A DNA stretch of 23,395 nt, from the NCBI GenBank assembly GCA_002394965.1, contig DGVL01000138.1, forward strand, positions 1 to 23,395. Direction: 5' to 3'. Positions 21,049-23,395 of this stretch are shown in pieces. The position numbers and the translations under genes were made by a program. Position 1 is the first letter of the stretch. Every line of letters begins with the position of its first letter. The notes beneath the pieces are model-generated. The model was not told where the DNA came from. It saw only the letters and a program-made list of their open reading frames with translations, and ran no database searches. This DNA is from Lachnospira sp. UBA4285. Its GTDB lineage: Bacteria > Bacillota > Clostridia > Lachnospirales > Lachnospiraceae.

Positions 21049-22002
21049 TTAAAGTCCGACAGCCTGCGCCGCGAAGATCACAGCCGGAACGGACAGAATC
21101 GATAGAATGGTGGACAGACACATGTAGCGTGTCGGGAAGCGGTTGTCCACACCGAACAGGTTGCTGAACAGGACCGTGAAGCCGGCGACCGGGCATGCGC
21201 TCATGATCAGCATCGTGAGGCGCGCCTCCTGCGGCAGTAAGCCGCCGGCAAGCATCAGAATCGCGACACCCGGCAGCAGAAAATTCCGAATCAGAGCCCC
21301 GGCCCACGCCTTGCGGTCCGCAAGATCTTTCCTGATGCTGTATCCGGCAAGGTTGGCGCCGATCACAAGCATGCTCAGCGGCGTGTTCATACTGCTGATG
21401 AGCTCCAGTGCCCGTGCAGGGACGAACGGCAGCGAAAACTGTGTCAGAAAAAGAGTAAAACCAATGGCAGTCGCAATGATATTCGGATTGGTCAGAATCT
21501 TCCTGACCGCGGCAAGTGTTCGTCCTTTTTCACTCCTGGAGAACAGGCTCACCCCATGACTCCAGACGAATATGTTAAATGTGATGTTGAACGGAACCGC
21601 GTAAAATACGCCGATATCGCCGACAAGGGACTGAACCAGTGGAAAACCGATGAAGCCGCAGTTGGTGTATACCGATCCGAAGCGCATTACCGTCGACTGT
21701 GTGCCATTCAGGTGAAGCAGCCTGCCTCCGGTTTTTTCCCCGAGCAGAAGCTGCGAGGCAGCAATGTTGAATAGAAAGATGACAGCCGAGACCACGAACA
21801 GTTCCCCGAACAGCGCCAGGCGCTGCATGGAGAATTCCTGGCGGAATGAGTTGACGATCAGGCAGGGAGAGATGACGAAGCACAGAATATTCGTGAGATC
21901 CTTTTCACTGTCACTTCGCAGAAATCCGATCTTCCGGCAGATCATGCCGACAAGCATGATGCAGAACATGATGACAACCTGCTGCGCTGAAATCAGAAAC
22001 AC
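21049..22002 (-). CDS. AEC-family transporter (auxin efflux carrier family)
   Basis: A 317-residue membrane carrier, normal for AEC proteins, with about ten hydrophobic segments. It begins MFLISAQQVVIMFCIMLVGM and shows the family features ICRKIGFLRSDSEKDLTNIL and FVISPCLIVNSF early. The mid-protein FGSVYTNCGFIGFPLVQSLVG and late SMLVIGANLAG and MSACPVAGFTVLFSNLFG also fit. The start is a GTG at 22000-22002 with GGGAGG 6 bases before it; an upstream in-frame ATG (22158) lies inside a terminator and is rejected. AEC carriers move organic anions such as malate. Being in line with niaR, nicotinate is a possible but unproven cargo. Confidence 0.88.
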   Translation of the reverse strand: MFLISAQQVVIMFCIMLVGMICRKIGFLRSDSEKDLTNILCFVISPCLIVNSFRQEFSMQRLALFGELFVVSAVIFLFNIAASQLLLGEKTGGRLLHLNGTQSTVMRFGSVYTNCGFIGFPLVQSLVGDIGVFYAVPFNITFNIFVWSHGVSLFSRSEKGRTLAAVRKILTNPNIIATAIGFTLFLTQFSLPFVPARALELISSMNTPLSMLVIGANLAGYSIRKDLADRKAWAGALIRNFLLPGVAILMLAGGLLPQEARLTMLIMSACPVAGFTVLFSNLFGVDNRFPTRYMCLSTILSILSVPAVIFAAQAVGL

Positions 22003-22119
22003 AAGGAACCTCCCGCCGCACAAAGAATTCTCCGGGCAAAAATCGTATATATCATACACCTTTTTACAAAAAAGCGCCCGATAATCCCTTTCCCAGACAG
22101 GATACACCTTATCTCCCAT

Positions 22120-22151
22120 AAAAAAATGCAGGGGCATATTAAGCCCCTGCA
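22120..22151 (-). terminator. Intrinsic terminator after the flavodoxin-DUF3793 unit
   Basis: On the minus strand TGCAGGGGC (22143-22151) pairs exactly with GCCCCTGCA (22127-22135), followed by seven T residues (22120-22126). Confidence 0.95.
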
Positions 22152-22173
22152 CGCGCAAGTATAGATTTGTATG

Positions 22174-22755
22174 TCAGCCAGCTGCTGTCATGCGGCAGAT
22201 GTCGGGGTCTCTCTCAAGTGCCCGGCGGTAGATTCCGGCGCACTTCCGATACCTGGCGAACTTTCGCCTGGCCTCCTGCTCATCTCCGTACACTTTCCAG
22301 TAGCCGCAGAGCCGGCAGCCTTCTCCGTGATTCCGGATGAAGCCTTCCACGTCTTCAGCCGGAAATCCCAGAAAAAGGCCGATCTCATGCGGAAATTCGG
22401 AAGAACCCGTCAGTCTCCGGACAAGGCAGGCGACGCATTCGTCAACAGACACGGATCCGGAGGCTTCCGGCACCGGATATCCATACATCTTCAGAATCGC
22501 GCGCACTTTTTCCCGGTTCAGATCCCTGACAAGCTGCGATCGCCGGAATACATAGACCAGCGGACAACCCGGAGGATTCTCCGTCATGCACAGCCAGATC
22601 CCCTTCCGGTTCAGGAGCCGGTTAGCGAGGTCGATATCAGCCCCTGAAACAGGATCCGACTCGCGGGTTATATTGAAAATCGTGCCTGTTTTCAGCCCCG
22701 CGAGCGTCTGTGAACAATTCAGAATAAGTGCCTGATAGAAAGCGGGATTTCCCAT
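22174..22755 (-). CDS. DUF3793 family protein
   Basis: A 193-residue protein of unknown function found mostly in Clostridia. Family landmarks are the N-terminal CSQTLAGLKTGTIFNI, the middle LVYVFRRSQL, and the C-terminal block FPHEIGLFLGFPAEDVEGFI followed by CRLCGYWKVYGDEQEARRKF. Several cysteines are present, but none forms a classic Fe-S spacing. AGGA lies about 8 bases before the ATG. The gene starts 26 bases after the flavodoxin stop and ends 23 bases before a strong terminator, so the two are co-transcribed. Its role is probably linked to flavodoxin or iron limitation; that is inference from position. Confidence 0.85.
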   Translation of the reverse strand: MGNPAFYQALILNCSQTLAGLKTGTIFNITRESDPVSGADIDLANRLLNRKGIWLCMTENPPGCPLVYVFRRSQLVRDLNREKVRAILKMYGYPVPEASGSVSVDECVACLVRRLTGSSEFPHEIGLFLGFPAEDVEGFIRNHGEGCRLCGYWKVYGDEQEARRKFARYRKCAGIYRRALERDPDICRMTAAG

Positions 22756-22781
22756 ACTTTTGTCCTGATGCTCCTCTTCTG

Positions 22782-23213
22782 TCAGAGAGCTGCAAGCGTC
22801 CTGCCGAGCGCTTCGCAGGCCGCCTTGGCCGCGTCATCTGGTGCATCATTGGCAATAATGCCTTCATCACCGGGAACCTCAGCTCCCGCCGCCTTCATGC
22901 GGTCTGTCCAGTTGCGCATCCACTCACCGTCGCCCCATCCATAGGATCCGAACAGCCCGATGGTCTTGCCTGCCACATCCTTCTCGATTTGCTCGACAAA
23001 AGGTTCCATCTCGCTCTCTTCCAGCTCCTCCGATCCCATGGCAGGACAGCCGAGGGCGAATCCCTTCTGACTCTTGAGTTCATCCGGTGACACATCCGAC
23101 ACCGGAAGAACCTTTGCCTTGCTCCCGGCCGCCTCTGCACCCGCTCCGACTGCCTCTGCCATCGCCTGCGTATTGCCGGACTGCGACCAGTAAACCACAT
23201 ACACTGTATCCAT
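22782..23213 (-). CDS. Flavodoxin
   Basis: A 143-residue short-chain flavodoxin, an FMN electron carrier that replaces ferredoxin when iron is scarce. The FMN phosphate loop is SQSGNTQAM (10-18). The loops GCPAMGSEELEESEMEPFVE and FGSYGWGDGEWMRNW hold the flavin ring, with Tyr and Trp in the second as in clostridial flavodoxins. A GGAGG site lies upstream of the ATG. It is first in a two-gene unit with the DUF3793 gene, driven by a near-consensus promoter and preceded by a palindromic operator. Its electron partners are unknown. Confidence 0.95.
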   Translation of the reverse strand: MDTVYVVYWSQSGNTQAMAEAVGAGAEAAGSKAKVLPVSDVSPDELKSQKGFALGCPAMGSEELEESEMEPFVEQIEKDVAGKTIGLFGSYGWGDGEWMRNWTDRMKAAGAEVPGDEGIIANDAPDDAAKAACEALGRTLAAL

Positions 23214-23244
23214 CGCTCAACCTCCGAACTTCTCGCTATGTGTT

Positions 23245-23264
23245 AGGTTAGCTCTTGCTAACCT
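23245..23264. promoter_or_regulatory. Palindromic operator over the flavodoxin transcription start
   Basis: AGGTTAGC (23245-23252) and GCTAACCT (23257-23264) form perfect 8-bp arms around TCTT. The half-sites equal those of the DtxR/IdeR iron box (TTAGGTTAG...CTAACC), but the spacing is 5 bp longer. It starts just past the -10 element, where a bound protein would block transcription. Confidence 0.65.
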
Positions 23265-23273
23265 TATGGCTAC

Positions 23274-23302
23274 AGTATACGGGTTTGAAGTTACATTGTC
23301 AA
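23274..23302 (-). promoter_or_regulatory. Near-consensus promoter of the flavodoxin unit
   Basis: On the minus strand TTGACA (23297-23302), an exact 17-bp spacer and TATACT (23274-23279) form the strongest promoter in the window. The predicted start near 23267 touches the palindromic operator. Confidence 0.85.
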
Positions 23303-23395
23303 CACTGATGTCTCACTATTCTAACTCACCCGGGCAGGATTTCTGCTCTGCGCTGCAGAAAACATCTGGGCAAATCAAAACCACCAGCTCAGCTG

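Noticed and set aside
22003..22158. N-terminal extension of the AEC carrier to an ATG at 22158
   Set aside because: The extension overlaps the intrinsic terminator at 22120-22151 and is not hydrophobic carrier sequence. The GTG at 22002 has a GGGAGG site at ideal spacing.
23316..23393. Possible C-terminal end of a minus-strand gene reading AELVVLICPDVFCSAEQKSC before a TAG stop
   Set aside because: Only 25 codons are visible, no family is recognisable, and the frame could be chance.
1..23395. CRISPR arrays, tRNA or rRNA genes, insertion sequences
   Set aside because: No regularly spaced repeats, no cloverleaf-forming or rRNA-like sequence, and no transposase or integrase reading frame were found on either strand.

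Overview
The window looks like a stretch of chromosome from a Gram-positive, probably gut-type Clostridia (Lachnospiraceae-like) organism. That is an inference. It rests on strong purine-rich ribosome binding sites, several ATGA gene overlaps, one TTG and one GTG start, and on families common in that group (DUF3793, TIGR03905 TSCPD protein, DUF1848, NiaR, ferritin, AEC carrier). No ribosomal RNA, tRNA, CRISPR array, transposase or integrase is visible. Coding density is high; the longest gene-free stretch is about 180 bases (10533-10712).

Left block (1-5795). This part is visibly more AT-rich than the rest and reads like an accessory module. It begins with the 3' end of a DinJ/RelB-type antitoxin and a complete YafQ-type toxin. 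A minus-strand unit follows, in transcription order: LytTR response regulator, GHKL (AgrC-like) sensor kinase, a headless gene remnant carrying a perfect 17-bp inverted repeat, two membrane proteins and an ABC ATPase. This has the layout of a peptide-sensing two-component system controlling an ABC exporter or immunity pump. No signal-peptide gene is recognisable. Its upstream edge abuts the stop codon of a backbone LacI gene and holds a hydrophobic, in-frame leader ORF with a 15-bp imperfect inverted repeat.

Middle block (5797-15366). A minus-strand operon encodes an aldo/keto reductase with two Fe-S motifs, a full-length LarC nickel-insertion protein and a LacI-family regulator. Upstream of it lies a two-gene chromate-type transporter (CHR pair) with a divergent LysR regulator. 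Two divergent GNAT acetyltransferases follow, then the cytosine salvage operon codB-codA with its own promoter and terminator.

Right block (15367-23395). This holds a ferritin with an intact ferroxidase site, a stand-alone RsmH-like methyltransferase with an N-terminal extension, a DUF1848 protein, an HD-domain protein, a TSCPD protein, and an Lrp/AsnC regulator whose leader contains an intrinsic terminator. After these come an AEC carrier / NiaR repressor / HD hydrolase unit, and a flavodoxin-DUF3793 unit driven by a near-consensus promoter with a palindromic operator over its start site. Ferritin plus operator-controlled flavodoxin suggests iron-responsive functions here, while NiaR plus the carrier suggests NAD precursor control.
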